Source: Alphaproteobacteria bacterium (lineage in GTDB: Bacteria; Pseudomonadota; Alphaproteobacteria; SP197). From it: 14,525 nt of DNA. The notes beneath the pieces are model-generated. The model saw nothing but the letters and a program-made list of their open reading frames with translations. It made no database searches and was not told the origin of the DNA. Below are positions 1 through 7,459 of the stretch, piece by piece. The stretch covers positions 1-14,525 of the forward strand of contig JAJEBJ010000072.1 of assembly GCA_022822575.1 (NCBI GenBank), given 5' to 3'. The stretch's first letter is position 1; every line of letters starts with the position of its first letter. Both the position numbers and the translations under genes were made by a program.

Positions 1-750
1 AATCTGCGCCACCGCGCCGCCTTCGATGCCGAAGTCGGGCGCCTGGCTGTCCTCCTTCACGGTGAGACGGGGTTTGCGCCGTCGGTGATCGACATCGGCG
101 GCGGCTGGGCCCGCAAGCGTGGTCCCGAATCGAAGGACACGCGGCCCAATGCCCATGACATCGAGGACTATGCCAACGCGTCGGCCGGGGCACTCGCGGG
201 CGAACTTTCCGGTGCCGGCCTGCCCCTGCCCGCACTGTGGCTGGAGCCTGGCCGCTACATCGCCGGCAATGCCGGTGTCCTGGCATCGCGCGTGGGTTCC
301 ATCAAGCACGACAACGGTATGACCTGGGTCAATGTCGATGCGAGCACCAACCTGATGCCACTCATCGGTGCCGGCGAGGAAGGCACCCGCAACCTTGTCA
401 TCGCCGCTTCCTCGATGCACCGGCCACTAGACTGGCGCGCCGACGTCGTCGGGCCGATCTGCATTCCCTCCGTCCTCGGCGAGGACTGTTCCCTTCCCGC
501 GCTGTCGCGAGACGATGCGATCGCCATCCTCGATGCCGGCATGTACGCCGAATCCGATTCCCACCAGCTGAACTGGGTGCCGCGACCGGCAACGGTGATG
601 GTGCGGGGAGGCGAAGCCGCGGTGGTGCGCGAGCGTGAGACCCTCGACAGTCTCTTCGACAACCAGCGTCTCCCCCACTGGTTGCGGAACACCAACGCGC
701 CACCGTCTTTGTGGCGCGATCGGGCCATCGATGCCGGTGCGTCGCCATGA
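1..750 (+). CDS. Fold-type III PLP-dependent decarboxylase-like enzyme (5' truncated)
   Basis: The frame is open from base 1, so the N-terminus, including the PLP lysine, lies outside the window. The visible part has the order of motifs expected for the C-terminal half of an ornithine/diaminopimelate decarboxylase-like (LysA/SpeC-eukaryote type) enzyme. There is a glycine loop DIGGGW at 91-108 that would hold the PLP phosphate, LEPGRY at 241-258, VGPICIPS around 448-471 with the family's active-site cysteine (codon 460-462), and DAGMYAE at 532-552 followed by a downstream RPATVMV strand. Family knowledge says this fold decarboxylates or racemises amino acids using PLP. The exact substrate is not readable here. 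I avoid the name lysA because the EPGR and GPxC surroundings look like a LysA-like side branch rather than the biosynthetic enzyme. The stop codon overlaps the next start (ATGA, 747-750), so it is probably translationally coupled to the copper ATPase. Confidence 0.85.
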   Translation, partial: NLRHRAAFDAEVGRLAVLLHGETGFAPSVIDIGGGWARKRGPESKDTRPNAHDIEDYANASAGALAGELSGAGLPLPALWLEPGRYIAGNAGVLASRVGSIKHDNGMTWVNVDASTNLMPLIGAGEEGTRNLVIAASSMHRPLDWRADVVGPICIPSVLGEDCSLPALSRDDAIAILDAGMYAESDSHQLNWVPRPATVMVRGGEAAVVRERETLDSLFDNQRLPHWLRNTNAPPSLWRDRAIDAGASP

Positions 751-3167
751 CAACGCCGTCGATTGCCGGAAACGCGACACACCGCTATCAGCTTCTCATC
801 GACGGCATGACCTGCAGCGCCTGTTCCACCCGTCTGGAAAGGATGCTGTCGGCGGCATCGGGGGTTGCGGCCGCCGCCGTCAATTTGGCCACGGAGCGGG
901 CCACGATCGATGTCGATGACGGAACCTCCCTTGACTCGGTGGTCCAGGTGGTGCGCCGGGCCGGCTTCGATGCGAGGAAGGAAACTCGAGCCTATCGCAT
1001 CTCGGGGGCGGCAAACGAAGCCGCTGCCGGAGTGATCCGGGAAGCGCTCGAAGGTACGCCCGGTGTCGTGACCGCGACAATCGACGGTGACCTCGCACTG
1101 ATCGAGGTGGAGCGCTACGCCCTTGCCGTGAGCGACGAGAGTCTCGAGGAACGCGCCAGGGAGGCCGGTGGCGTCCTTTCTTCCAGCGATGCCGAGCCAG
1201 CCGAGGACCGCCGTGATCTCGGGCAATACCTGGCCATCAGTGCCGCCATCCTTCTTTCCGCACCATTTGTCGTGCAGATGGCGGCGCACCAGGTCCTGAC
1301 AACCGGCTGGGCCATGCCCCCTCTCGTCGAGGCCCTTCTCGCCACACCGCTGCAGTTCGTGATCGGCGCCCGGTTCTATCGTGGCGCGCTGAATGCCCTG
1401 CGTGGCGGCGGCGCGAACATGGAGGTCCTGGTGGTGACGGGAACCACGGCCGCCTACTTCTTCAGCTGGTACCAGTACGCGACGCTGGGCGATGCGGCGT
1501 CGGGTCAGCTCTATTTCGAGGCCTCGGCCATCATCATCACGCTGGTTCTCGTCGGAAAGCAGCTGGAAGCGAGGGCACGGCGCGGTGCGGCGCAGGCCAT
1601 CAGGGAACTGCTGGCGCTCAGACCGCGAACCGCGCTCGTCGAGGGCGAAGACGGCACGGTTCGCGAGAAACCCCTGCGGGAGGTCAGGGTGGGGGACCGC
1701 CTCGTCTGCCGCACCGGCATGCAGATCGCTGCCGACGGCATCGTCACCAGTGGCGTGGCGGAGGTGGACGAATCGCTCATCACCGGCGAGAGCATGCCGG
1801 TTTCCCGCAGCATGGGCGATCCGGTGATCGCCGGATCCCTCAACATCGATGGCCTGTTGACCATCGAGGCCCGGGCCACCGGCGCCGATTCGACCCTGGC
1901 GCGGATGATTCGCCTGGTCGAGGACGCCCAGGCCGCCAAGCCGACGGTTCAACGCCTGGCGGACAGGGTGTGCGGGATCTTCGTCCCTGTGGTGGTCGCC
2001 ATCGCGTCCATCGCCTTTTTGGGCTGGCTTGCTGCCGGCGCCGGTATCGAGGTCGCCGTCATCAATGCGGTATCGGTCCTCGTCATCGCATGTCCGTGCG
2101 CCCTGGGACTGGCGACGCCGACCGCCATCATGACCGGCTCCGGTGCGGCAACGCGGGCCGGCATCCTCATCAAGGATGTCGAGGCCCTCGAGCAGGCACA
2201 CGGACTGACGCACATGGTGCTCGACAAGACCGGCACGCTCACGTCCGGCACACCGCGTCTGGGAGCCATCCGGCTGCTCGCCGACGACCTCGATGAGAAC
2301 ACGGTCCTGGCGATCATGGCTTCCCTGCAGCAGGGAAGCGAACACCCTATCGCCGAGGCATTTCGCGTGGCTGCGGAGGAGCGCCGGCTCTCGCTCCAGC
2401 CCGTGAAGGAGTTTTCCAGCCGGGTGGCCCTGGGCGTGGAGGGCGTCGTGGGCGGCACCCGTTACTTCGCGGGGAACCGCCGTCTCTTCGACACCCTCGC
2501 CTTCGCCGCACCCGATCCCATTGACTCGGACGATGAAGGCGGCGTCTGGCTCGGCGCCCGCCACAAGGACGGCGATGTCTGGCTGGCCCGGTTTGCTGTC
2601 GACGATGAAATGCGGTCCGGTGCGAGCGAGGCCGTCGACGCGCTCAAACGACTGGGGATCGCGCCGTTTCTTGCATCGGGCGACACCACGGCCGCCACCC
2701 GGCGCATTGCCGCCGCCACCGGGATCGACGAATTCCGCGCCCGCGTGCGTCCGGAAGACAAGGTGGCCCTGATCGACGAACTCATGGAGGGCGGCAGGAA
2801 GGTCGGCATGGTGGGCGATGGCATCAACGATGCGCCGGCCCTCGCCCGGGCCACCGTCGGCATGGCCATGGGGTCGGGCACGGACGTCGCCATGGAGACG
2901 GCGGCCATCACGCTCATGCGCCCCGATCCCCGACTGGTGGCCGCCGCCATCGACATCTCGCGAAGGACGTGGCGCAAGATCAGGCAGAATCTCTTCTGGG
3001 CTTTCATCTACAATGTCATCGGCCTGCCCCTGGCGGCACTGGGTCACTTGAGTCCGTCCCTGGCCGCCCTCGCCATGGCGCTCTCGAGCGTGAGCGTCGT
3101 CGGCAATTCACTGATCCTGCGAGGCTGGCGCCCGCAAATGGAGGAAATCCACCATGACAATTCTTGA
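747..3167 (+). CDS. copA: CopA-type Cu(+)-exporting P1B-type ATPase
   Basis: 806-residue heavy-metal ATPase that should pump Cu(+) out of the cytoplasm at the expense of ATP. An N-terminal HMA domain carries GMTCSAC (Cys23, Cys26). A second HMA-like segment (about 80-145) has no CxxC. Core motifs are all present: TGES 346-349 (actuator), CPC 449-451 in the transmembrane metal site, the phosphorylated DKTGT at 493-497, SEHP 531-534 (nucleotide-binding HP motif), and GDGIND at 690-695. Hydrophobic segments fit the eight-helix P1B layout, and the length is usual for the family. The start chosen is the ATG at 747, which overlaps the upstream stop as ATGA; an in-frame ATG 12 codons earlier would overlap the upstream gene by much more. 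The downstream chaperone gene overlaps its 3' end by 14 bases. CPC together with CxxC domains and a chaperone partner points to copper/silver rather than zinc. Confidence 0.96.
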   Translation: MTTPSIAGNATHRYQLLIDGMTCSACSTRLERMLSAASGVAAAAVNLATERATIDVDDGTSLDSVVQVVRRAGFDARKETRAYRISGAANEAAAGVIREALEGTPGVVTATIDGDLALIEVERYALAVSDESLEERAREAGGVLSSSDAEPAEDRRDLGQYLAISAAILLSAPFVVQMAAHQVLTTGWAMPPLVEALLATPLQFVIGARFYRGALNALRGGGANMEVLVVTGTTAAYFFSWYQYATLGDAASGQLYFEASAIIITLVLVGKQLEARARRGAAQAIRELLALRPRTALVEGEDGTVREKPLREVRVGDRLVCRTGMQIAADGIVTSGVAEVDESLITGESMPVSRSMGDPVIAGSLNIDGLLTIEARATGADSTLARMIRLVEDAQAAKPTVQRLADRVCGIFVPVVVAIASIAFLGWLAAGAGIEVAVINAVSVLVIACPCALGLATPTAIMTGSGAATRAGILIKDVEALEQAHGLTHMVLDKTGTLTSGTPRLGAIRLLADDLDENTVLAIMASLQQGSEHPIAEAFRVAAEERRLSLQPVKEFSSRVALGVEGVVGGTRYFAGNRRLFDTLAFAAPDPIDSDDEGGVWLGARHKDGDVWLARFAVDDEMRSGASEAVDALKRLGIAPFLASGDTTAATRRIAAATGIDEFRARVRPEDKVALIDELMEGGRKVGMVGDGINDAPALARATVGMAMGSGTDVAMETAAITLMRPDPRLVAAAIDISRRTWRKIRQNLFWAFIYNVIGLPLAALGHLSPSLAALAMALSSVSVVGNSLILRGWRPQMEEIHHDNS

Positions 3168-3414
3168 TTTCGACGTCACCGGCATGGTCTGCCAGGGCTG
3201 TTCGAACGCCGTCAGAACGATGGTTCTGTCCCAATCAGGGGTCGAGTCCGCTGCGGTCGATCACGAGACCGGCAGGGCCACCATCACCGGCGATGCCACC
3301 ATGACGGCTGCCGCCGTTCATGGCGCCATCCGCGACGGCGGCTTCGGCGTCAGGGCCTGCGGCAATGCGCACTGCGCCTGCGACGACTGTCACTGCGATC
3401 CCTGCGCCTGCTGA
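3154..3414 (+). CDS. HMA-domain copper chaperone (CopZ-like) with Cys-rich C-terminal tail
   Basis: 86-residue protein with a single HMA fold: GMVCQGC near the N-terminus gives the Cu(+)-binding Cys13 and Cys16, followed by a usual betaalphabetabetaalphabeta-length domain to about residue 67. It would carry Cu(+) to the ATPase encoded just upstream. The start ATG lies inside the 3' end of copA (14-base overlap), with GGAGG at 3140-3144 as ribosome binding site, so the two are coupled. Unusual is the last 18 residues: seven cysteines (69, 74, 76, 79, 81, 84, 86) and two histidines (73, 80), with CxC and CxxC spacings, ending on a cysteine. Plain CopZ proteins are about 65-70 residues and lack this. 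The tail looks like a small metallothionein-type soft-metal site; that role is inference. Confidence 0.92.
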   Translation: MTILDFDVTGMVCQGCSNAVRTMVLSQSGVESAAVDHETGRATITGDATMTAAAVHGAIRDGGFGVRACGNAHCACDDCHCDPCAC

Positions 3415-3563
3415 TCCGGCAACCGGAGTACACCATCATCGTTCATCCGTTGGCGGATGGAGAGTGATGGCGTATGTCCGTCCCTGACCGCATGCAGGCG
3501 GTACGAAGCTCGGCGGCGGCGGGACGACCCGACCCGGCCCGCATTACTGATCCTCGGACAATT

Positions 3564-4499
3564 CTATGAATGGGCGTGCTGGTGGTCGTCGTCGGCACAG
3601 TGATCGTATTCGATCTCGACCGTCGTGTGTTCAATACCAAACCCGTCGTGCAGCCGTTCCTTGATGCGGCCAATCACGTCGTGCGGTACCGCGGACTCCC
3701 TCACCCTTGCATGAAGGGTCGCGACGGTACGAGCCTGGGTGATCGACCAGAAGTGGAGATGATGGATGTCGACGACATCATCGATATGTCCGGTGAGATC
3801 AGCCCTGACGTCCTGGCCGGAAAGATGGTCCGGAGTTCCCTCCAGAAGGATGTGCGCCGAGTCCTTCATCACGGGCCAGGCGTTCCTCAGGATGATGGCG
3901 ACAATGACAAGGGAAAGAAGGGGATCGGCTATTGTCCACCCGGTCATCATGATGATCCCGGCCGCGGTGATGGCCGCCAGCGACCCAAGGAGATCGCCTA
4001 TCACGTGGAGCCTGGCGCCACGCACGTTCAGATTGTCCCGGTTGGCCCTGGAAATGATGATGAGGGCCAGGATGTTGACGACGAGGCCAATCGTGGCAAT
4101 GACGAGCATCATCTCGCTCAGGATCGCTCCAGGCGAGATGATCCGCCGGACCGCTTCCGAGACAATCCAGACACACAGGAAGACCATCAGCATCGTGTTG
4201 CCGAAGGCGACCAGGATCTGCATGCGATCAGCACCATAGGTCATCCGCGCCGTCGGCTCGCGCTTCGACAGGCGAAAGGCATACCAGGCAAGGGTCAGGC
4301 TGGCAAAATCGGAGAGCATGTGCCCCGAATCCGCCAGCAACGCCAACGACCCCGACAGAAGGCCACCGACAAACTCGGCGATCATGAAACTGCCGATCAG
4401 CAGCGCCACCAGTCCCAGTACGCGGCCATTCTTCTCGATGTCCGCAATGCCGTGGGAATGGCCGTGAGAATGACCGTGGCTGTGCGTCGCTCCGGTCAC
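3564..4499 (-). CDS. Cation diffusion facilitator, zinc-type efflux transporter (CzcD/ZitB-like)
   Basis: 311-residue CDF transporter expected to export Zn(2+) (possibly Cd or Co) in exchange for protons across the inner membrane. The N-terminus is a histidine run with six His at alternating positions 6-16. Six hydrophobic segments follow, then a cytoplasmic domain from about 205. The metal site of zinc-type CDFs is intact: H60xxxD64 in TM2 and H165xxxD169 in TM5. The C-terminus ends in a second His/Asp-rich stretch (about 298-310). The start is a GTG at 4499 with GGAGG four bases upstream of it on the minus strand. It is transcribed toward the copper genes (convergent) and divergently from the solute-binding protein gene. 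His/Asp quartets favour Zn over Mn; the exact metal is not provable from sequence. Confidence 0.93.
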   Translation of the reverse strand: MTGATHSHGHSHGHSHGIADIEKNGRVLGLVALLIGSFMIAEFVGGLLSGSLALLADSGHMLSDFASLTLAWYAFRLSKREPTARMTYGADRMQILVAFGNTMLMVFLCVWIVSEAVRRIISPGAILSEMMLVIATIGLVVNILALIIISRANRDNLNVRGARLHVIGDLLGSLAAITAAGIIMMTGWTIADPLLSLVIVAIILRNAWPVMKDSAHILLEGTPDHLSGQDVRADLTGHIDDVVDIHHLHFWSITQARTVATLHARVRESAVPHDVIGRIKERLHDGFGIEHTTVEIEYDHCADDDHQHAHS

Positions 4500-4526
4500 G
4501 TCGCCTCCGCATCAATGTCTGGGCGG

Positions 4527-4555
4527 GGCATAGCACCCGACAGCATCTGTGCCAA
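4527..4555 (-). promoter_or_regulatory. Candidate sigma-70 promoter for the CDF gene
   Basis: On the minus strand, TTGGCA (4550-4555) and TATGCC (4527-4532) are 17 bases apart, with TG one base before the -10 (extended -10). A start of transcription near 4520 would leave a leader of about 20 bases that includes the GGAGG site. The -10 is a weak match, so this rests on spacing and position. Confidence 0.4.
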
Positions 4556-4569
4556 CCAGAGAATCCGTG

Positions 4570-4599
4570 TTGACAAGCAGTGCGCTGCGGCGGCTGAAT
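4570..4599 (+). promoter_or_regulatory. Possible promoter for the solute-binding protein operon
   Basis: A perfect -35 TTGACA at 4570-4575 is followed after 18 bases by CTGAAT (4594-4599), which matches the -10 consensus only in its last three bases. It lies 60-90 bases before the ATG at 4658, in the divergent interval with the CDF gene. The -35 is convincing and the -10 is not. Confidence 0.3.
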
Positions 4600-4657
4600 G
4601 GCGCTTCAAGCGTCACGACGCAATCACCAAAAGAACTGGGAAGAGGGGCACACTCCA

Positions 4658-6187
4658 ATGATCATTCGACGTGCCGTTTCCGGCCGCCTTGCCACCCTGG
4701 GAGCCGCCGGACTCCTGTCCCTTGGACTGTCGCAGGATCCCGTCCAGGCGGACGGGCATCTCCATCTTGTCGCCACGGACGCCTTTGCGCCGCAGGCGGG
4801 ATGGGCCATGGAAACAGACGACGCCTACATTCTGGCCCGCGCCGGATGCGTCGAATCGCTCACGCGGCGCACCGCGGATGGTGCCCTGGAACCGGCGCTC
4901 GCGGAATCCTGGACGCGGCATTCTCCCACCGAGTGGGACTTCGCGATCCGCCAGGGCGTGACGTTCAGCGACGGAACTCCCTTCAACGCCACCGTCGCCG
5001 CCGAATCCCTCAACCGCATGCTGACGGCAACCGCACCGCCAAGGGCCTTCGCACCGAAGCGCATCGCGTCGGTCTCCGTGGTCGATGACATGACCGTGAG
5101 AATAGAGTCGGTCAATCCAAGCGTTCTCACACCGATGCGCGTGTCTTCACCCAACACCGGATTCCTGGCGCCGGCGGCATTTGCCGGGGACGCCGTCGAC
5201 CCCGTGGGTCATTGCATCGGCCCGTTCGACATCGTCGAACACGTTCCCCAGCAGTCCCTGATGCTCACACGCCATGACGCCTACTGGGGCGGACCGGCCG
5301 AGCTCGAAAGCGGCGAGATGCGGTTCATCCCGGAGGGCAGCGGTCGGGCAACGCAACTGCGGACCGGCGAGGCGCACATCTCGGCTCGCCTGCCGGTAAC
5401 GGAGGTTCTCGGACTGCAGGCGGAGCCGGATGTCGTGATCCAGACTGTCGCCCAGGCGCGCACCAACAGCCTCTATCTCAACAACCAGAAGGCGCCGCTC
5501 GACAACATGGCCGTGCGTCAGGCCATCCAGAGCGCCATCGATGCTACAGCCATCGCCCAGACGATCTACGAGGGCTCGGCTCAGGCGGCCGTCGGCCCCT
5601 TCGGGCCCGACGATCCCTGGGCTCCCGAAGACGCGATGGCGGTGTCCCAGGACGTGGAACGCGCCCGGGCGCTCATCGCCGAATCCGGTGTCGACGCGGA
5701 CTCCCTCGACCTCGTTCTCTATGCCTACGTGGAACGCGCCGAACTTCCCGATCTTGCCGCGGTCATCCAGGCGCAGCTCGGCGCCATCGGCATCAACGTG
5801 GAACTGAAGGTGGCGAACTACGGCGCCCTTGAACCGGACCTGCTGAGCGGCGAGTTCGACATGCTGGTGCTGTCGCGTGGGTACCTGTCCGATGTGGCCG
5901 ACCCCATCGGCTTTCTGACGGCGGACTACACCTGCGAAGGCGGCTACAACCTGTCGCGCTTCTGCGATCCGGATATCGACGCCATGGTCGACCAGGCGAG
6001 CAGCGCGGAAAGCGAAGCGGAACGGTATGCGCTCTACAGGGATATCGCCCGCGAGCTCCAGTCACGAGCCGTGACCGTTTTCCTTGTCCATCAGCAGGGC
6101 AGCGACGGGCACCGCTCGAACGTGGCCAACTACGCCGTCCATCCCGATGGCCATTACCTCTTCACCAGGGATCTGGCACTCAACTGA
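4658..6187 (+). CDS. Family 5 periplasmic solute-binding protein of a peptide/nickel-type ABC importer
   Basis: 509-residue SBP_bac_5 protein (DppA/OppA/NikA superfamily). The start chosen is the ATG at 4658, preceded by GAGGGG (4643-4648) and giving a signal peptide: MIIRR, a hydrophobic stretch to about residue 25, and likely cleavage after PVQA near residue 30. The family signature segment around residues 92-110 (WDFAIRQGVTFSDGTPF) is clear. Typical later elements are the ALxYWGGP-type segment at about 208-212, the LNNQKAPLDNMAVRQAI stretch, and YTCEGGYNLSRFCDPDID with two cysteines that could form a disulfide. In the periplasm it would bind a ligand and deliver it to the permeases at 8454-10255. 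The ligand cannot be predicted: family members carry peptides, nickel-chelator complexes, opines or other solutes. It is followed 31 bases later by the HAD gene and separated from its presumed permeases by a toxin-antitoxin island. Confidence 0.92.
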   Translation: MIIRRAVSGRLATLGAAGLLSLGLSQDPVQADGHLHLVATDAFAPQAGWAMETDDAYILARAGCVESLTRRTADGALEPALAESWTRHSPTEWDFAIRQGVTFSDGTPFNATVAAESLNRMLTATAPPRAFAPKRIASVSVVDDMTVRIESVNPSVLTPMRVSSPNTGFLAPAAFAGDAVDPVGHCIGPFDIVEHVPQQSLMLTRHDAYWGGPAELESGEMRFIPEGSGRATQLRTGEAHISARLPVTEVLGLQAEPDVVIQTVAQARTNSLYLNNQKAPLDNMAVRQAIQSAIDATAIAQTIYEGSAQAAVGPFGPDDPWAPEDAMAVSQDVERARALIAESGVDADSLDLVLYAYVERAELPDLAAVIQAQLGAIGINVELKVANYGALEPDLLSGEFDMLVLSRGYLSDVADPIGFLTADYTCEGGYNLSRFCDPDIDAMVDQASSAESEAERYALYRDIARELQSRAVTVFLVHQQGSDGHRSNVANYAVHPDGHYLFTRDLALN

Positions 6188-6218
6188 CCAGCAGCGGAAG
6201 CCTGAGGAGCAGACCGAC

Positions 6219-6893
6219 ATGACAGGTGATCACCTGAAACCGAAGTTCATCACCTTCGATCTCTACGGAACATTGACCAACTTCCAGATGTCCGACGTCA
6301 CCGCAGGGTTGATGGCGGATCGCTTGGACGAAGGCGACATGGACAGGTTCCTCGACGACTTCGAGGCCTTTCGTGGTGACGAGGTGCTGGGGACCTTCAA
6401 GCCCTATGCTCAGGTGATCACCGAGTCCTTCCGGCGGACCTGCGATCTCTGGAACATGGCGTATGACAGTGAAACAGCCGACGCGATCGTGGATGCGGTC
6501 CCCACCTGGGGTCCGCATCCCGACGTGCCGGAAGCCCTGGCACGGACGGCCGAGGCCTATCCTCTCGTCATTCTCTCGAACGCCAACGACGAGCAGATCA
6601 GACACAACGTCGACAAACTCGGCGCCCCCTTCCATGCCGTCTACACAGCGGAACAGGCAAGGAGCTACAAGCCCTGCTTCGCGGCCTTCGACTACATGCT
6701 GGAACAACTCGGCTGCCAGCGCCACGAGATCCTGCACGTGTCGGCGAGCCTCTACTATGACCTGATGCCGTGCCATCACATGCGCATCGTCAACAAGGTC
6801 TATGTCAACCGCGGCTACGAGCCCTCCGTTCCCTTCTTCGGCTACCACGAAATTCCCGACATCACCCACCTTCCCGGCCTGCTCGGTCTTTGA
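6219..6893 (+). CDS. HAD-superfamily hydrolase, type II haloacid dehalogenase-like
   Basis: 224-residue HAD protein, the usual length for L-2-haloacid dehalogenase-like enzymes. The start at 6219 has GAGGAG (6204-6209) nine bases before it. Motif I is FDLYGTL with the nucleophile Asp14 and, two residues later, Tyr16 in place of the Asp of phosphatases, as in dehalogenases. Motif II is LSNAND (Ser/Asn), and motif III contains the lysine of SYKPCF. The motif IV region reads HVSASLYYDLMP, whereas true L-2-haloacid dehalogenases have SSNxxD there. The dehalogenase name is therefore a family label, not a proven activity. Family knowledge: catalysis goes through an aspartyl-ester intermediate. It follows the solute-binding protein in the same operon, so it may act on the imported compound or a breakdown product; that is inference. 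Confidence 0.85.
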   Translation: MTGDHLKPKFITFDLYGTLTNFQMSDVTAGLMADRLDEGDMDRFLDDFEAFRGDEVLGTFKPYAQVITESFRRTCDLWNMAYDSETADAIVDAVPTWGPHPDVPEALARTAEAYPLVILSNANDEQIRHNVDKLGAPFHAVYTAEQARSYKPCFAAFDYMLEQLGCQRHEILHVSASLYYDLMPCHHMRIVNKVYVNRGYEPSVPFFGYHEIPDITHLPGLLGL

Positions 6894-6902
6894 ACAGCCG
6901 AT

Positions 6903-7115
6903 TCATTGGTAAAATATGACACGAGGTGAGGCATGCGGGGCTCTGAATGAGTCTTGCAGATGCTCCTCTTCAGGCGCACGCAATCCGATGAATGAGCTGA
7001 CGACCACACTGGTTCTCTGGTCCGCCTGGGAGCCGATGCGATAGCCCAGTACGTTTCCGTCAGGGCCGGCAGACTCTTGCCGGCCAGCAGTCGAATTCGC
7101 ACCTGTTTTCTCGCG
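6903..7115 (-). other. Open minus-strand frame without a good start; possible gene remnant
   Basis: Between the HAD gene and brnA lie 247 bases with no recognisable gene. On the minus strand one frame stays open for 71 codons (7115 down to the stop at 6903-6905). It has a protein-like composition, with segments such as GNVLGYRIGSQADQR and GLRAPEEEHLQDSF. It has no ATG and no ribosome binding site and I do not recognise it. It could be the decayed end of a gene carried with the toxin-antitoxin island, or chance. Confidence 0.25.
7064..7085. repeat. Perfect 8-bp inverted repeat (hairpin)
   Basis: GGCCGGCA (7064-7071) and TGCCGGCC (7078-7085) pair perfectly around a six-base loop GACTCT. It sits between the convergent HAD gene and brnA, where a terminator would be expected. 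No T-tract follows directly on either strand, so a classical intrinsic terminator is not shown. Confidence 0.5.
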
Positions 7116-7140
7116 TCAGCGGCCGCCGCAGTTCCGTTAC

Positions 7141-7380
7141 TCAGGGGAGACCCGCAGCTTTTCGAAGAGCTTCGTTGATGCGGCTTTGCCAGCCGGGACC
7201 ATCAGAGCGAAAGGCTGCGAGGACATCAGGATCAAGTCGAATTGTAGTCTGAACTTTCGTCACTTCAGACTTCGGTCGACCGCGGCGCACTGGGGCCTTG
7301 GCGAACTTGGCCTGCCACTCAGGGGTGCTGAAATCTGGCAGATCATCATCGGAAGCGGCTTGCGTATACTTCTTGTTCAC
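7141..7380 (-). CDS. brnA: BrnA-family antitoxin (its toxin partner is broken)
   Basis: 79-residue protein with the typical BrnA C-terminal ribbon-helix-helix-like DNA-binding segment: TTIRLDPDVLAAFRSDGPGW, then QSRINEALRKAAGL to the end. The N-terminal half is acidic then basic, as expected for the toxin-wrapping region. The start is GTG at 7380 with a GAGAAAGG element eight bases upstream on the minus strand. Family knowledge: BrnA neutralises the RNase BrnT and represses the brnTA operon. Here only the 3' end of brnT remains directly upstream and overlaps the brnA start by 35 bases, so brnA is an orphan antitoxin. It lies in line with phd-vapC, so transcription could reach it from that promoter. 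Confidence 0.85.
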   Translation of the reverse strand: MNKKYTQAASDDDLPDFSTPEWQAKFAKAPVRRGRPKSEVTKVQTTIRLDPDVLAAFRSDGPGWQSRINEALRKAAGLP

Positions 7381-7459
7381 GGGTGTTGGCCTTTCTCAAA
7401 CTGATGATGCGGCGAGCAGCGCCACGCAGAGACCACGCCACGATCCAAGTGCGCTCATC
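7346..7459 (-). pseudogene. brnT: 3' remnant of brnT toxin gene
   Basis: Translating the minus strand from about 7459 to the TGA at 7346-7348 gives a segment with the hallmark C-terminal half of BrnT toxins: WIVAWSLRG, then ARRIISLRKANTREQEVY. This matches the family's strand plus RIISxRxAxxxE helix. The remnant runs straight out of the 3' end of vapC (VapC stop at 7455-7457), and the N-terminal half, with the catalytic residues of the RelE-like fold, is missing. No start codon or ribosome binding site is available in this frame at the expected place. It overlaps the beginning of brnA, the normal brnT-brnA arrangement. I infer that a recombination event brought phd-vapC in front of a truncated brnT. 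Confidence 0.75.

Noticed and set aside
1..750. Naming the PLP enzyme lysA (diaminopimelate decarboxylase)
   Set aside because: The N-terminal half is missing and the context is not lysine biosynthesis. The motifs support only the fold-type III family.
255..3047. Very long open frame on the minus strand antisense to the PLP gene and copA
   Set aside because: It is a by-product of high G+C third positions in copA. It is low-complexity in Gly/Asp/Arg/His with no recognisable domain, while the plus strand encodes all the ATPase motifs.
3444..3459. Small hairpin CATCCG-TTGG-CGGATG between the copper chaperone and CDF genes
   Set aside because: Only six base pairs and no following T-tract, so it is not supportable as a terminator.
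3570..4661. 363-codon plus-strand open frame antisense to the CDF gene
   Set aside because: Its composition is that of a shadow frame with no domain. The minus strand has the His-rich leader, six helices and HxxxD sites of a CDF transporter.
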